Source: Grammothele lineata
Taxonomy: Eukaryota > Basidiomycota > Agaricomycetes > Polyporales > Polyporaceae
Direction: 5' to 3'
Assembly (NCBI GenBank): GCA_002150815.3
Contig: NDFF03000091.1
Span: forward strand, 248,001 to 312,000
DNA: 64,000 nt
In this document: positions 37,474 to 48,563 of the stretch, in pieces
How the letters are laid out: the number at the start of each line of letters is the position of its first letter
How positions within the stretch are numbered: the first letter of the stretch is position 1
Program-made: the position numbers and the translations under genes
Notes under the pieces: generated by a model
The model's input: only the letters and a program-made list of their open reading frames with translations
What the model was told of the DNA's origin: nothing
The model's database searches: none

Positions 37474-39042
37474 TCACGGCGTTCTGATACCGCCGCTGAA
37501 CTCTACTACATCCTGCTCATCTGGATATACCGCTATTGTACTTAGATAGGGCATGTCGCCTGACGTGGAAGCTATGTACGTATCCTCGAGGCCGAGCGGA
37601 GTGATGTTCGCGCGGGAGTTGAGAGAGGTCATTAGCATGTTAGAATATGCTGTCATAGAGCGATGGAGTTAGCCTCGTACGCGTGCCGGAAAGTGGAACC
37701 GCAAGTGGTCGAGGCGTACCTTTCCCTAGAATTGCAGCTCTGCGGGGAATTTAGGATAAGCTCTCATGCGATGGAAAATATTGGCAGTTAAAGCAGACGT
37801 ACAGATAGACAGACATGCTCGCGTTAGGTAAGACGAAGAAGCATACGAGCTCAGCCGTAGAGACGATCGAGCAAGCGGCACCACTCTCGACGGTGAACCG
37901 AATGAGTCGTCTCACTGACTCGCCATGCTCAAACTGGTTTGGCCTCTTCTCTCTGCCACACAGCTGCAATATATTTGGATGAGCTCAACCGTCAAGGCAA
38001 TACGCCTAAACGTAACTCACCACATAGAGCATAGAGATCATGATGAGCTAGTGGGATATGTGTCAATAGTCTAGCACGTTGTTCTACTCAGATTAGTCCT
38101 CGTACCACATCGCAAACCACGCTGCCCCCAAGCCAAAGCAGGACAGAAGCAGTAGCCGTACTGCCACGCAAGCATCTGGTGCTATTCGACCTGCAGTCCT
38201 GTGACCTCGTTGGTCAATTCGAGCCAAAGAAGCTGATGAGGCGACTAAAACTCACAATGCCGCTCATCCAGCAACCACAGAACTGGGTAAGCGAAAACTA
38301 GGAGAGGAAACGTCAGCACATTCAAGTTCTTCAGCGCAAATAGGAACTTACGAATACGATCAGCATAGGAACGATCTTCCACCTAGTGAGCTCCGTGATC
38401 CGCCAAGCGTAGAAGAGTTGTACAAGGAGCGCTGCTGGAAGTGATAGTATGGTTCATCTGTTGATTAGAATGATTGTCTATCGTCCAATCGGTGCAGAGT
38501 CCCTCACCCAGTCCTGATGCAATAAGGATTACATTGTACGCCCATCCAAACCCTTCAGCTAATACATCGGGTCTTCCCCAGCCAAAGCACAGCAGTCGCC
38601 ACGCTTCAGCTGCGACCGCGGCGGCTTGTATTAGGTCGAGTGAGAACAACACAAATACCAGCAATCGGATGATGCGCCGGTCTTGGCGAAATGACACAAG
38701 GTAAATGTCTGATAAGTTCGCATCAGCGCTAGCTCTCACACTTTAGCAGTCATGCACCGCGACGCGCACGTGTGCATGTACAGTATAGCGTGAGTAAAAT
38801 CACGATGGCTGAAGACTCACACAACTGAACAACGGAGATCCCAAACAACATCCACAACAGTATTGAACCGATGTACTGAAAGAATGATGAGGGAATCCAG
38901 ACGCGGTATAGGACAGTAAAACATACAGCAGGACCAATCCTGAGGGATGGGAAACTTTAATAGAGCTAATGAAGGTATCCTGAGGGGCTTACAGGAGACG
39001 CGTGAGACGCGTGGATGCCGGCAGGGCAGTTGAGCTATTCAT
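37474..39042 (-). CDS. Seven-helix fungal membrane protein, DUF6534-like
   Basis: Eleven short exons can be joined to a protein of a large basidiomycete-specific membrane family. It starts MNSSTALPASTRLTRLLIGP, then YIGSILLWMLFGISVVQLYI, IIRLLVFVLFSLDLIQAAAV with AEAWRLLCFGWG, LLVQLFYAWRITELTRWKIV, FSLTQFCGCWMSGI, LLWLGGSVVCDVLIMISMLY and the family block RPNQFEHGESVRRLIRFTVE. The final exon carries AYSNMLMTSLNSRA, the hallmark (S-N-x-L-x-x-x-L-N-x-R) near the C-terminus. One exon is only 13 nt (38927-38939) and another 20 nt. Function unknown; members are predicted plasma-membrane proteins. It stands alone in a gene-poor stretch. Confidence 0.75.
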
Positions 39043-40212
39043 GAGGGCGAGACGTTGAAGGCGTCGAGAAGAGTGCCATCTGCACTTCTACCTCGAGGGC
39101 CCACGTCGCTACATATGTGAAAACGCAGGAGAACTCTGATTGAGTTCATCGCATTCCTCCGACCGGTGTAACAGATAATGATGTTGCCGAGGACTTCGTG
39201 TGAGCGCCGTAGGAAGCCGGAGCTACTTGAAGAAGTACTCCTGGGAATGACAGTACAGCGTCTGCTGTCCTTCACCTTCGAGCGGACCACGAGTGAGCGC
39301 AATCGAAGCTGATGGGCCACAGCCTTCTACGCACCCACAGTAACTGCCAGTGCTTCTGTGTGTCGTCTCCTCTTGGGATCCAAGCCCTACGAATTCCGCC
39401 TACTACACAGCAGACCCACAAATCTTCGCTAGAGCCCCTTAGGAGCGCCTACAACTGACAGATAGCTGTCAGCTGTACGTTTGTGTGCCGAATACCCCTC
39501 TCGAGAATGCTGAGCCAACGCGCATCTGCTGACGTCTACTTGCGCGGACCATCTCTGGATGCCACCGCATCATCAAGCAACGACGAGGAGGTGGTGTGAG
39601 TTAGTAACTAAACTCAAACCTGTAGTGCCTACCTGCGGAGGCTCAGCGCTCAGCGGCAGCCGAGGGGCGTAGTGACCACCATACGTGAAGCATTGAAGCT
39701 TGAAGGGCGATGACGTTCCGTAGCAGCTTTGAAGCAGGTGAGCGACGTGGACAATTATCCTTACAACGGGAGGCACGATAAGTGCTATAGAAACTAGAGA
39801 CTTTTTTTAGCGAACTCCAACCACAATTCGGCACTGCACAAGGGTCATGATTCAAGTGAGTAACAGATGTCAAGGACCCAGGAACTTGTTGGTGGTTCGA
39901 GTCACGACGGTGGCATCTCGGGCTGTACCCTTAGCGCCAGTTGTCTCGCAGTTATGTAATATGGGCGTCTGTGATTTTGTAGATCGTTGCCATTATTTTG
40001 CTACCGTTAGACTCCCGCGACCATTTCACACTGCGGTGGCAGGATGCGAGTGGTACACGGATGAGGGACGCAAAGGGAACGAGACCAACTCTGATCATGA
40101 AAAATGTGTAGGCGAGGAAAGATCAGATCACTGCTGAGCTTCCTGTAGTAGGCTGCGGTCTCTACCTCAACATTTGTTCATTGCACGTCTTCTACAATCA
40201 TCGAAACTACCC
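39043..40212. other. Intergenic region, DUF6534-like gene / CCCH-RBR gene
   Basis: About 1.2 kb with only short frames. A T7 run at about 39804 and a GGTTCGAGTC sequence at 39895 were examined as RNA polymerase III signals but do not form a tRNA. Nothing else seen. Confidence 0.5.
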
Positions 40213-43200
40213 TCATATGATGTCGCCGTGAGCCTTTCGCATGTGTGCGTATACGCCCCCGCCATCGTCAACGCCTTTGAAAGTCTTCATGCAAACCCAG
40301 CACATATGGGTCCCGCAGCGCGCGCAAGTCATGTGGTTGCACCCGCCGTCCTTTTGCATATCCGTTCCGCAGCTCGGACACGCCTTTACACCATTCTCCT
40401 CTCTCCAGCGACGGAACGCTTCGTGTTCTCCAGATATATCGTACTTGAACTCCGCGCAAGTGAGGCCCTCGTGGTACTCGACGTGGCAGGACGCACATAT
40501 GCGCACTAAGCAAGACGGACATCGGAGGACAGTGCCGTCCTTAGTGGCTCTGTAGACGGTCTGGCAGTCCGCTGTCGGGCAGTAGCGGAACTGCTGGTCT
40601 CCGGTTTGGCCGTGGATGTGGGATAGGAATACGGCTTCCAAAAGCTTTTCTTCCTCCGCAGGGGACAAAACGGAGCGAATAATAACTAGGGGAATGTCGT
40701 GGCGGCAGCTCGTAGGAGTTTTGTCATTCGAGGGTTGCGTTTCAGCAAGACATTGAGCGGCGGCGTTTCCGGGCTGGGATGACTGCCCGAGGGAACTGAG
40801 ATAGTGTTGCAAGCATGGGCGACAGTACGCGTGGCCACACGGGAGAACCAGGGGGTTTGTGACATCACAGAAACAGACGGGACAGGTGGTGCCGCCTTTG
40901 GGAGCGTCTACACTGGTGCTGGGTGAGTCCAGATGACTCTCCTGCTGACGGACGAGCGCATCGCGGACGGTGCGGACCTCGAGTTCATCGCCGTTCACTA
41001 TCAGGCGCCTGTGGACAACATCGAACTGCAGCTTGGTGTCGACAGTGGCTTGTAGGTCTTTGAGCCCGCCGTGGAGCACGTAGCGGAAGGCGGAGCGGTC
41101 GAGCTCAATGGCGTGTTCTTGATCCTTGAGCTTCTTCACGACGTTCAGAAGCATTGCTCTCGCCCGAGCGACACCCTCGCCGAAGAGACGAATCGTCCTC
41201 ATCCGCACGTCACACTTGACATACGTCCCCGTCTCCTCTCCGACGCTTAGCATATATTGTGCGCCTGCGGAAGTTTGGAAGTGCTCGTGCCACACAGGCG
41301 TGCTATTGATGTCATCGCCTTCGCAGAGGAGAACGCCAGCGAGCACACGCTCTAGATCGGCCTTGGCGCGCCCGAGCGCACGAGGGTCGGGCCCATACGC
41401 GCGTACGCAGACGCGTTCCATAGGATAGCCTTGCGCGTCCTTATCATAGTAGCGTAGGGTGCACGCAGGGGTGTGCGCGGCTTGGAGTTTGTCGAGAGCG
41501 GTACGCAAGACGCTAAATTGTGGCGCGGGAAGCATGTACTTGAGCGAGTGGATGAGTTCCAGGAAGAGCCTGCCCCCACGAAGACACGACTGTTGTTTGC
41601 CGTGGAGTTCTGCGGCAGCGCGGGCAGCGGCGTCCGCATCAGCAAAGTGTGCAAAGGCAACGAGTTTGGGCGCGTGCTGCGTGCCGGGTGGAATGAAGTC
41701 AAAGGACTCGAGTGGGCCGATGCTAGACAAGGGCGTGTGGAATGTCTGCAGGGCGTCGTCGGTGTCGAAGCTCGCGTTGCCGAACGTGACGGAGTTTGCA
41801 TGGCTGAAACGCTTAACGTTCTCCTGGGAGGCATCAACAGGCAGACCCTTGATCTCGACCGAGAAGGAGGTTCGTTGTCTTCGGGTGGGGGTCTGGAACG
41901 AGGCGCGGATGACCCTCTTGTCGAACGCCATCCCATCGAGGCGAGAAGCCTGTTCCTTCGCCTTCACTATGGTTGCGTAATGGGCCCACGCCATGAGGGT
42001 AGGCGCATACCAGGTAAGCTTTGCCTTGGTGCTTCGTAGAACAGCTTGCCCACTCTCGGCAGTTTTGAGGTCTAGTTTGGCGATAGTATGGCGCAGCTCC
42101 AGGTTCTTCTTCGTGATATACGCAGCAGCTTGAGCAGCGTGAGACGTGTCGAGGAACTCAATGTGCGCAGATGGACGTGATTGGCCGTCGCGGGCGGGGA
42201 TGAGGATCGCACTCTTCAAGCCTCCGTACTCTTCCGCGAGACCGATCAACTGGATGTGGGTTATGGACGAAGGAAGGCCGTGCAACAAGACGGTATATGA
42301 TTCAAATGCAGTGACGACGCTTTGAACGGAAGCTCCTGCGCCGAAGATCACGTTGCATCCGAGCTTGAAGCGTGTCGTGGTTGAGAGGTCGTCAGCACGG
42401 TCTGGCTCAATCTCATTATTCTGCCAACCACATGCCATCAGATACATTTCAGGGGTTCAATACCACTGATACCCACCGCTATGTTGCTCATGACAGAGCC
42501 ACCACTATCTTCCAGCGAGCTATCCGGGCCTTCTTGCATCACGCGCGCCTTGTCCAAACGATCCGCGCTCTTCCAAGTGCTTTTCGGCCATTGGGAGCTT
42601 GTGGAGTATTTAGAGATTGTAGGATTCTCTTCCTTGGTGACGTCACTGTTGTGAGAGAACAGGCACGCAGCCCCTTTGGCACAACGGCCTTGAGCGAAGA
42701 ATCGGCATGAACCGAAGGGACTTTCTCCGTTCGCCGGCCCTTCTGGTACGGACAGAGTCTCGGCAACTACGAAGAATTTGATACACAGTGAGTTATTATA
42801 GCAGGTTCAGCAGACGAGCGACGGACCACCACCATTGTCGCCGCATTGGATCTCAGCTACAAGACGACTGTCTGGGGTATTTGGATGGAGGAAGGGACAT
42901 GCGAGGCCTTTCGAGCATCGGCCTTGAAGGTAGAACTTGCATGAGCCAAAGGCGGCGGGCGTTGGAGAAGACAAAGACGGCGGCCCGGTACCAGCAGACG
43001 TGCCCGTTTGATTCCGCGTGGTAAGCTGGATGGCGGATGGAGGCTGAACGACGTGATGAGGGTGATAGAACTGACACTGGTCCCCAAAGTGACACCGTCC
43101 TTGTTTGTAGAATTCGCAGATAATAACCGAAGGACGAAGGTCGCCATCCTGAGATCTAGCTGGTAAGTGGGAGAACTTGCACGTTGCCCCCCGAGCGCAA

Positions 43201-43253
43201 TGTCCTCGGGCATGGTACGCGCATGGGGGCGGACGTCCACTGGTGAAACTCAT
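40213..43253 (-). CDS. Four-CCCH-finger / RBR-type E3 ubiquitin ligase fusion
   Basis: The first exon (MSFTSGRPPPCAYHARGHC...) holds three CCCH fingers: CAYHARGHCARGATCKFSH, CEFYKQGRCHFGDQCQFYH and CKFYLQGRCSKGLACPFLH. The second exon has a fourth, CRFFAQGRCAKGAACLFSH. A third, 730-residue exon has RRM-like segments (YTVLLHGLPSSITHIQLIG; SVEIKGLPVDASQENVKRF). The RBR module follows: RING1 CPVCFCDVTNPLVLPCGHAY, IBR RYCPTADCQTVY...CASCHVEYH, and RING2 ACPSCGTDMQKDGGCNHMTC, where the Cys of GGCNHM aligns with the catalytic Cys of HHARI-type ligases. It should form a ubiquitin thioester and may act on RNA-bound targets; that role is inference. Confidence 0.85.
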
Positions 43254-43756
43254 GTCTCAGAAGAGGGACTGTGGGGGCGGAAGAGAATGTCCGTGTCGCC
43301 CAAGGTTGGCTTGCGTGGCCTCCAGGCGTTACCCAAATCAATCTAGGTTTGGGGAGGCTCGCGTTCAAGACTTGTTGACCAAGTCGGCAGTAGACACTCC
43401 TTGAACGGCGCATCCATTGTGCGGAGATCTAGCGCGGGTCAACGAAATTTGCGTCACCAAGCCCTCTCACTCAATGAATGATGTTCTTTGTAGCAGCGTC
43501 AGGTCATGCTGGGACAGGCTGAGATCTACTATTTTGCGCTAAACTCACCTAGCCGCCGACAACATGCTATGGAAGCACCGCCGTTCAGTGACGCGAAGGC
43601 TAAACGTCTGTTTTAGCTTCCCTGGCATGAGTGCCTCGAGTACTGCGCTCAGAGCCCGAAGCTAGAAGTGTACCTGTGGCTTGTAGTAGGAGTATGAGTT
43701 GAAAGTGAAACACATACATAATTGTCAAGAAGGCTCAGAGTCAATTACGCGGAGCT
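43254..43756. promoter_or_regulatory. Upstream region of the CCCH-RBR gene up to the TIR element
   Basis: About 500 bp of promoter sequence on the minus strand. Before the element inserted, this and 45075-45195 would have formed one divergent promoter of roughly 620 bp shared with PAT1. Confidence 0.45.
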
Positions 43757-43934
43757 TACAGCTGTTTTCAGAAATCGTGGCCAAGCGCGCAAAACGCGCG
43801 CGCACCCAAAAATCGAAAAATCGAAAAATCGAAAAACCGCAGGAGACGCGAGAGGGTTCGTTCTCGCTCGTTTCTTGACATGGGGTGTACGAGATGTGTA
43901 GAATAGATGCTTTCACAACAGAAATGGACGGTTT
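43757..43934 (+). repeat. Left terminal inverted repeat
   Basis: 178 bp beginning TACAGCTGTTTTCAG. It contains a GCGCG-rich palindromic stretch (about 43784-43802) and three AAAAATCG units (about 43808-43833). It differs from the right copy at three places, all transitions. Confidence 0.85.
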
Positions 43935-44848
43935 GCCGTGGCGAATTGTTTTTGTATGGGCCAGGAGGCTCCCACAACTCGGACACGTCGGCTTCCCCGC
44001 GGGCTTCGCCCTTCTCTCAATCGAGTCCGACCTCTCGTGTGCAAGACTAAGTTGTGATTATGCACGTACGCAAGTAATATCTTTGGCAACGACGTTTCAA
44101 TAATTTTGAGCTCCAGCCCTGGCTCAGTCTCTTGACAAAGTTGCAGTCCGATTAATAGGTGACACTCCTCCAAGACTCTGTGAATGGTAGGTCTGTATTC
44201 GGAGGGGGTGTGATGATCGCAGATATAGTGGTAGACAGTAAATTCAGAGGTATTGACAATGAGTACATATATCCTGGCAATTTCTAGCATATCCGATGAC
44301 AAGGAAGAGCACAGCAAGTATGTAGTGCTGATGGGTTGTCTTCGGGAACGCCAACGGCAGATACAAAGCGAGAGACTGGCTGCAAAGAGCGTTGCGACCA
44401 GCGTAGGGAAGGAATCAACTCGGGCAAGGAGCAAAGGAGAAAGTCGGGGGGTCATGCTCTTGAGGCATTCGAGGGAGCGCAGAAGGAGTGTATGAACACG
44501 CACGCACTTATATGTTCCCATCGCCCAGTCGGGAGTCCAACAGCGCCCTCCAGATTCTGGACGCATTAAGGTCATGTCCATTCGGCTGTTGGCACTGCAG
44601 TGAACAGTGTACGAGTTGACAAGGAGGGGAGAGCCTGAGATAGTCTGGCACTGACCGTAGCCCCTTGGTAGCCTCGGCTCGTAGTGGCTGCAGGTGTTGT
44701 ACTGGAGCTCTGTCAAGTTGAACGCATGATGCCGTAAGGATAAAAATGTAGATAGATAGAGAATGAGAGGTATTATCGAGGAGACCAGTGCTCGAAGTGG
44801 CAGCAGTCGGAGTTGTACGCGAGACGAGGCCGCACGGCGGCATGGCAT
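43913..44848 (-). CDS. Unclassified 311-codon ORF inside the TIR element
   Basis: A single uninterrupted frame from MPCRRAASSRVQLRLL to the stop within the left repeat; the last 7 codons and stop overlap that repeat. Two hydrophobic segments are visible (LVSSIIPLILYLSTFLSL near residue 20 and FPTLVATLFAASLSLCICRW near residue 148). The remainder is rich in Leu, Ser, Arg, Cys and His. I recognise no transposase triad, helix-turn-helix or other family. Other frames in parts of this interval also give hydrophobic stretches, so a spliced gene or a decayed passenger gene is possible. Not annotated further. Confidence 0.4.
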   Translation of the reverse strand: MPCRRAASSRVQLRLLPLRALVSSIIPLILYLSTFLSLRHHAFNLTELQYNTCSHYEPRLPRGYGQCQTISGSPLLVNSYTVHCSANSRMDMTLMRPESGGRCWTPDWAMGTYKCVRVHTLLLRSLECLKSMTPRLSPLLLARVDSFPTLVATLFAASLSLCICRWRSRRQPISTTYLLCSSLSSDMLEIARIYVLIVNTSEFTVYHYICDHHTPSEYRPTIHRVLEECHLLIGLQLCQETEPGLELKIIETSLPKILLAYVHNHNLVLHTRGRTRLREGRSPRGSRRVRVVGASWPIQKQFATANRPFLL

Positions 44849-44896
44849 GATGACGCGATCAGCCTCCTGGCTCGTACACAGACGATCCGCCGCTAA

Positions 44897-45074
44897 AAAC
44901 CATCCATTTCTGTTATGAAAGCATCTATTCTACACATCTCGTACACCCCATGTCAAGAAACGAGCGAGAACGAACCCTCTCGCGTCTCCTGCGGTTTTTT
45001 GATTTTTCGATTTTTCGATTTTTGGGTGCGCGCGCGTTTTGCGCGCTTGGCCACGATTTCTGAAAACAGCTGTA
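44897..45074 (-). repeat. Right terminal inverted repeat
   Basis: Inverted copy of 43757-43934. Relative to the left copy it shows A for G in the AAAAATCG array and T for C at two places near its inner edge. The outer edge is 121 bp from the PAT1 start codon. Confidence 0.85.
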
Positions 45075-45195
45075 CGTCGTGACGAATTGATCTGCCGCAG
45101 CGCCCGGAGCGGCCTGCGAGTGGCAGAGCGCTGCAGCTCCGGTCGGTCGTCTGCTAACACTCTCAGCTCCCTCCGTCGTCGATGAGGCTGATCGG

Positions 45196-48100
45196 ATGTC
45201 ATTCTTCGGTTTCGAACAAAGCAACGACCTCGAGAACGAAAAGCGCAGGTTCCTCGAAGGCGCAAAACACGAAGGCGTAGCCGTCTACACCTGGGGCGAA
45301 GAGAGTTATGATGGGCTCGGGGATGCCCTCCAGGAGGGAGGCGATGAGCTCAACGACGAGACCTTCGGCCTCACGGGCGATGTAGGTACGTCGTCGCGAT
45401 GTTGGTGTCTGGCTTGAGTGCGACTTTGCTCTCCAGGCAAGGACTTTGACTTCTCTGCGACTGCGCTGCCTGAGCATCCCAAGGCTGCACCGGATCCCCT
45501 TTGGCAGAGTAGTTCGTCCCACCAGTTGCAGCCACAACCACCTGTCAAGCCACAGACACCCCATGCCGAATCTCGTACGGACTTCCTACCCGTTCATATG
45601 TCGCACATCTCATATCGTCCTTGTAGCCCATGCATCCCAGCTGGACGCCATATGGGCCAACAAGTCTCCGTTCTCCGTCCTCCCTCGCGGCAATGGCTCT
45701 AGTCGGACGATTGACCAGCTCGCTTCACAAACCTCTAGACATTCCCCCATGGCCAGCCAACAACTGCCGGCCACCCATAAGCCGGCCAGTCTCAACCTTG
45801 GGCCGGACATGCACAAGGGAGTCCGCACTCTGGAGGAGATTGAGAAGGAGATGATGGCCGCTGCCGCTGCTCAACATCGTCAACAGCAACAGGTGCAGAA
45901 CGATGAGCATGAGCTACTGAACCAGCAACATCTTCAACGGCTCCAGGAGCAAATGTTGCACCAACAGTCTCAATCTCCATCACATGGCCCACTACACTCG
46001 CCTACCCGAATGCACGCACAGCGGCTCCCAGCGACTTCTCCGAATGTAACTGTTATACCGCACGCAGCTGCCACACCACCGCCGAGGATGCATCCCCACT
46101 CGCAATCCCCGCGCTTCCATCAGCAGCAACAGCAGCATCAGATCCATCTTCTTCAGATGCAGCAACAGCAACAGCAGCGTCAGCTTCTTCAGCTCCAAGA
46201 GCAGCGCGAACGCCAACAGCGCCAACAGCTTCTCGAGCTCCAGGAGCAGCTCAAGTTGGAGGAGCTTGAGAGGCAGCAGCAGATACGTCTATTGCAGATG
46301 CACGCTGATGCCTCCAACGAGCTTCTTCACAATCAGCATCTCCATCCCCGCGGTCTCAGTCCGGCGTTGAGTGATCGCAACCGTCGGGTTGGAAGGCAGT
46401 CACCCGCTGTGATGCCTCCGTCGGGTCAAGTCGAGGTCCCATTCGGACAGAACCTGCAGTATCTGCCGCAGAACATTCAGATGCAGCAGCGACTCCTTGC
46501 GGAGATGGCCCAGGCGGAGTTCTTGAGCACGATGCAGGGTCCGGGTCATACGGAGCGGGGCCTCAGGGAAGCACGCGAGCTGCAGGAGATCTTACGTGTC
46601 GAGGCCATGCGCAAGATAATGGAGGCGGAGCGGATGGAGGAGAAGCGGAAGCGGAAGCTGGACAAGATTGCCTACATGGTGAGCACCCGTCCGGTGTGGA
46701 TTCCTTACCCTCCTACTGACACTGCCATTCAGTCGCGCTATAACGACCTCATGACTCAATCAGACAAGGATTTCATCACACGTATACAAGTCTCCCAGCT
46801 CGTCACGCAGGATCCCTATGCAGATGACTTCTACGCGCAAGTCTACACCGCTATCCTCCGGTCTCGTATGGGCATTCCGACCACGGAGGACCGGGTGTTG
46901 CGTTTCGGCTCGGGCGGAGGTGTTGGTCTCGGCCTTGGCCCCAAAGTTCCTGGTGGCCGGAGGCAAAGCGCCATGCAGCGGATGGAGGCCCAAGTAGAGC
47001 GGATCGTCAACAACGCCAGGCTGAGGGAGAAGGAGAAGACATGTGTGTTATAGTCTCGTACCTCACCAAACTTCTGTCGACTAATCTTCGTTTAAAGCTC
47101 TGAACAGTCTCCAAGGCGCGCTTGGCAAAACGTCCGGACGCAGTTACAAGGCTGCTCCCCGCCAGCTCCTCCAGGTCGACGCGTCGAGTGCGACTACGAC
47201 CCCCACCGCTTCTCACGCTGCTGGCCCCCATATCTCGAGGGCCGATTCCACCTCCGCGCAACATGAGGGCGAAAACGCAGCTCGGGAGGCTGCGAAGGTG
47301 GGCCGTGAGGCTCTCGGGAACGCGGAAGAAGGCCTTGTCCGCCGCGAGCCGTTGACGCACAGACAAGCTCTTGTCATAATCGAACAGTTGTACGACCTCG
47401 TCCTTGAAGTCGACCAGAAGCGCCGTGATCAGCCTCCGCCAGAGGAGGAGGAAGAGTTTGCGCTGTGGTACGCCCCTGTATTCGTCTGAGCACGTTATCC
47501 CGTATGTCTGACCGGTCTGACATTCCAGGAATGAGGACTGTGCGGCTCTCGTGGACGAGATGTTCGATAAGCTCATGTGTTCAGTGCCACTGGAAGCCAG
47601 GTGCGCTCTACCTTTAACCAATCATCATCCCCTAGCTTTGCCTGATGGCACGCATACAGCGACCCGCACCCCTTCGTGTCGATCATCACACCCATCAAGG
47701 GCAAGCGCGTGCTGCCGCGCCTTGCGCGTTGTTTCGACCAGCAGCGGACGCAGATCCTCCTCACGCTCATCGTTGCATGCTTCATGCAGCTCGACGTCGT
47801 CATCCAGGCGCCGCGGCTCGATACGCTCGATGATACGCAGGAAATCCGTGACCTCGAGGCGCAGACGCAGGCATTCACGACGAGCGTCGTACAGAGCATT
47901 CTGAACGTTGTGGGCGTCGCGCAGATGAGGCTCGTGACCGGTCTTTTCGGTCTTCTACTTGAGAAGGACCCGCTCACCATCGCGATGACGAGGGTACGTG
48001 GCCCAAGCCACTTACTACGCGTTGGTGTAGGCATTGACATGGACCTGCCCAGCCCGGTATTGCTCTGCTCAACATGTTCTGTAGTCGAGTAGAAGTGCTC

Positions 48101-48563
48101 ATGCACAACCCCATCCCTGACGTGGACGAAGTCCCCACTCCCGAAGAGGTACAACAATGGTACGTCACCCTGCTCTATTGTCCCTTCTGCGGTTTGCATC
48201 TGACACCAATGGTCCAGGCGCATGCTCTACAACTTGCTATTCGACCTACTCCGCCCACGACTACAGGTCCTCTTCCCCTCAGTACGCATCGGCATCAAGA
48301 CGGGCATCAACTTCACGCAGGTGCCGAACGCGGACGTGCTCGACCAGCCCGTATGGGAGTTCCTTTCCACCTTCGCCCTCTTCGCCAACGAAGAGCAACA
48401 GCAGGCGCTCGTCGGCGGCCTCCGCGAGGTCGTGCTGGAGAACGTCGCGACAGCGACCAAGGGCTGGGGCACCGACTCAGACGACCAGCGCCGCCTCCGG
48501 CTCGCGAACGTGAACGCGTTCTTGCGTTCGTTCGGGCTCGATAGCTCTCAGATTCAACTTTGA
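45196..48563 (+). CDS. PAT1: PAT1 mRNA-decay and P-body scaffold
   Basis: Pat1 (topoisomerase II-associated protein family) bridges decapping factors and the Lsm1-7 ring. It starts MSFFGFEQSNDLENEKRRFL. The N-terminal region is Gln-rich (runs at about 45880-45900 and 46120-46300) and Pro-rich with LDAIWANKSPFSVLP. The conserved core reads MTQSDKDFITRIQVSQLVTQ followed by DPYADDFYAQVY. The C-terminal helical domain includes HPFVSIITPIKGKRVLPRLA and ends RSFGLDSSQIQL. About eight exons give roughly 980 residues. Start and promoter lie only 121 bp from a TIR element, so part of its regulation may now come from that element. Confidence 0.92.

Larger units (their letters stand above)
43757..45074. 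mobile_element. 1,318-bp TIR DNA element with TA-type ends, no transposase
   Basis: The two ends are inverted copies of one 178-bp sequence without gaps. The outermost bases read TACAGCTG at the left and CAGCTGTA at the right, so the element can be read as TA-CAGCTG...CAGCTG-TA, i.e. a TA target duplication with 176-bp terminal repeats. This resembles Tc1/mariner-superfamily elements. The interior (43935-44896, 962 bp) has no recognisable DDE transposase on either strand, so mobility would depend on another copy. It lies in the divergent intergenic region of the CCCH-RBR and PAT1 genes. A long ORF fills the interior. Confidence 0.8.

Noticed and set aside
39885..39910. GGTTCGAGTC sequence resembling a tRNA B-box
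   Set aside because: The flanking bases do not pair into a T-arm and no acceptor stem, D-arm or terminator at the right distance is present.
41459..42039. Plus-strand frames of about 180 codons
   Set aside because: Antisense to the long third exon of the CCCH-RBR gene; no family resemblance.
42640..42647. Second TGACGTCA palindrome
   Set aside because: It lies inside coding sequence of the CCCH-RBR gene (codons for D-V-T), so a promoter role is unlikely.
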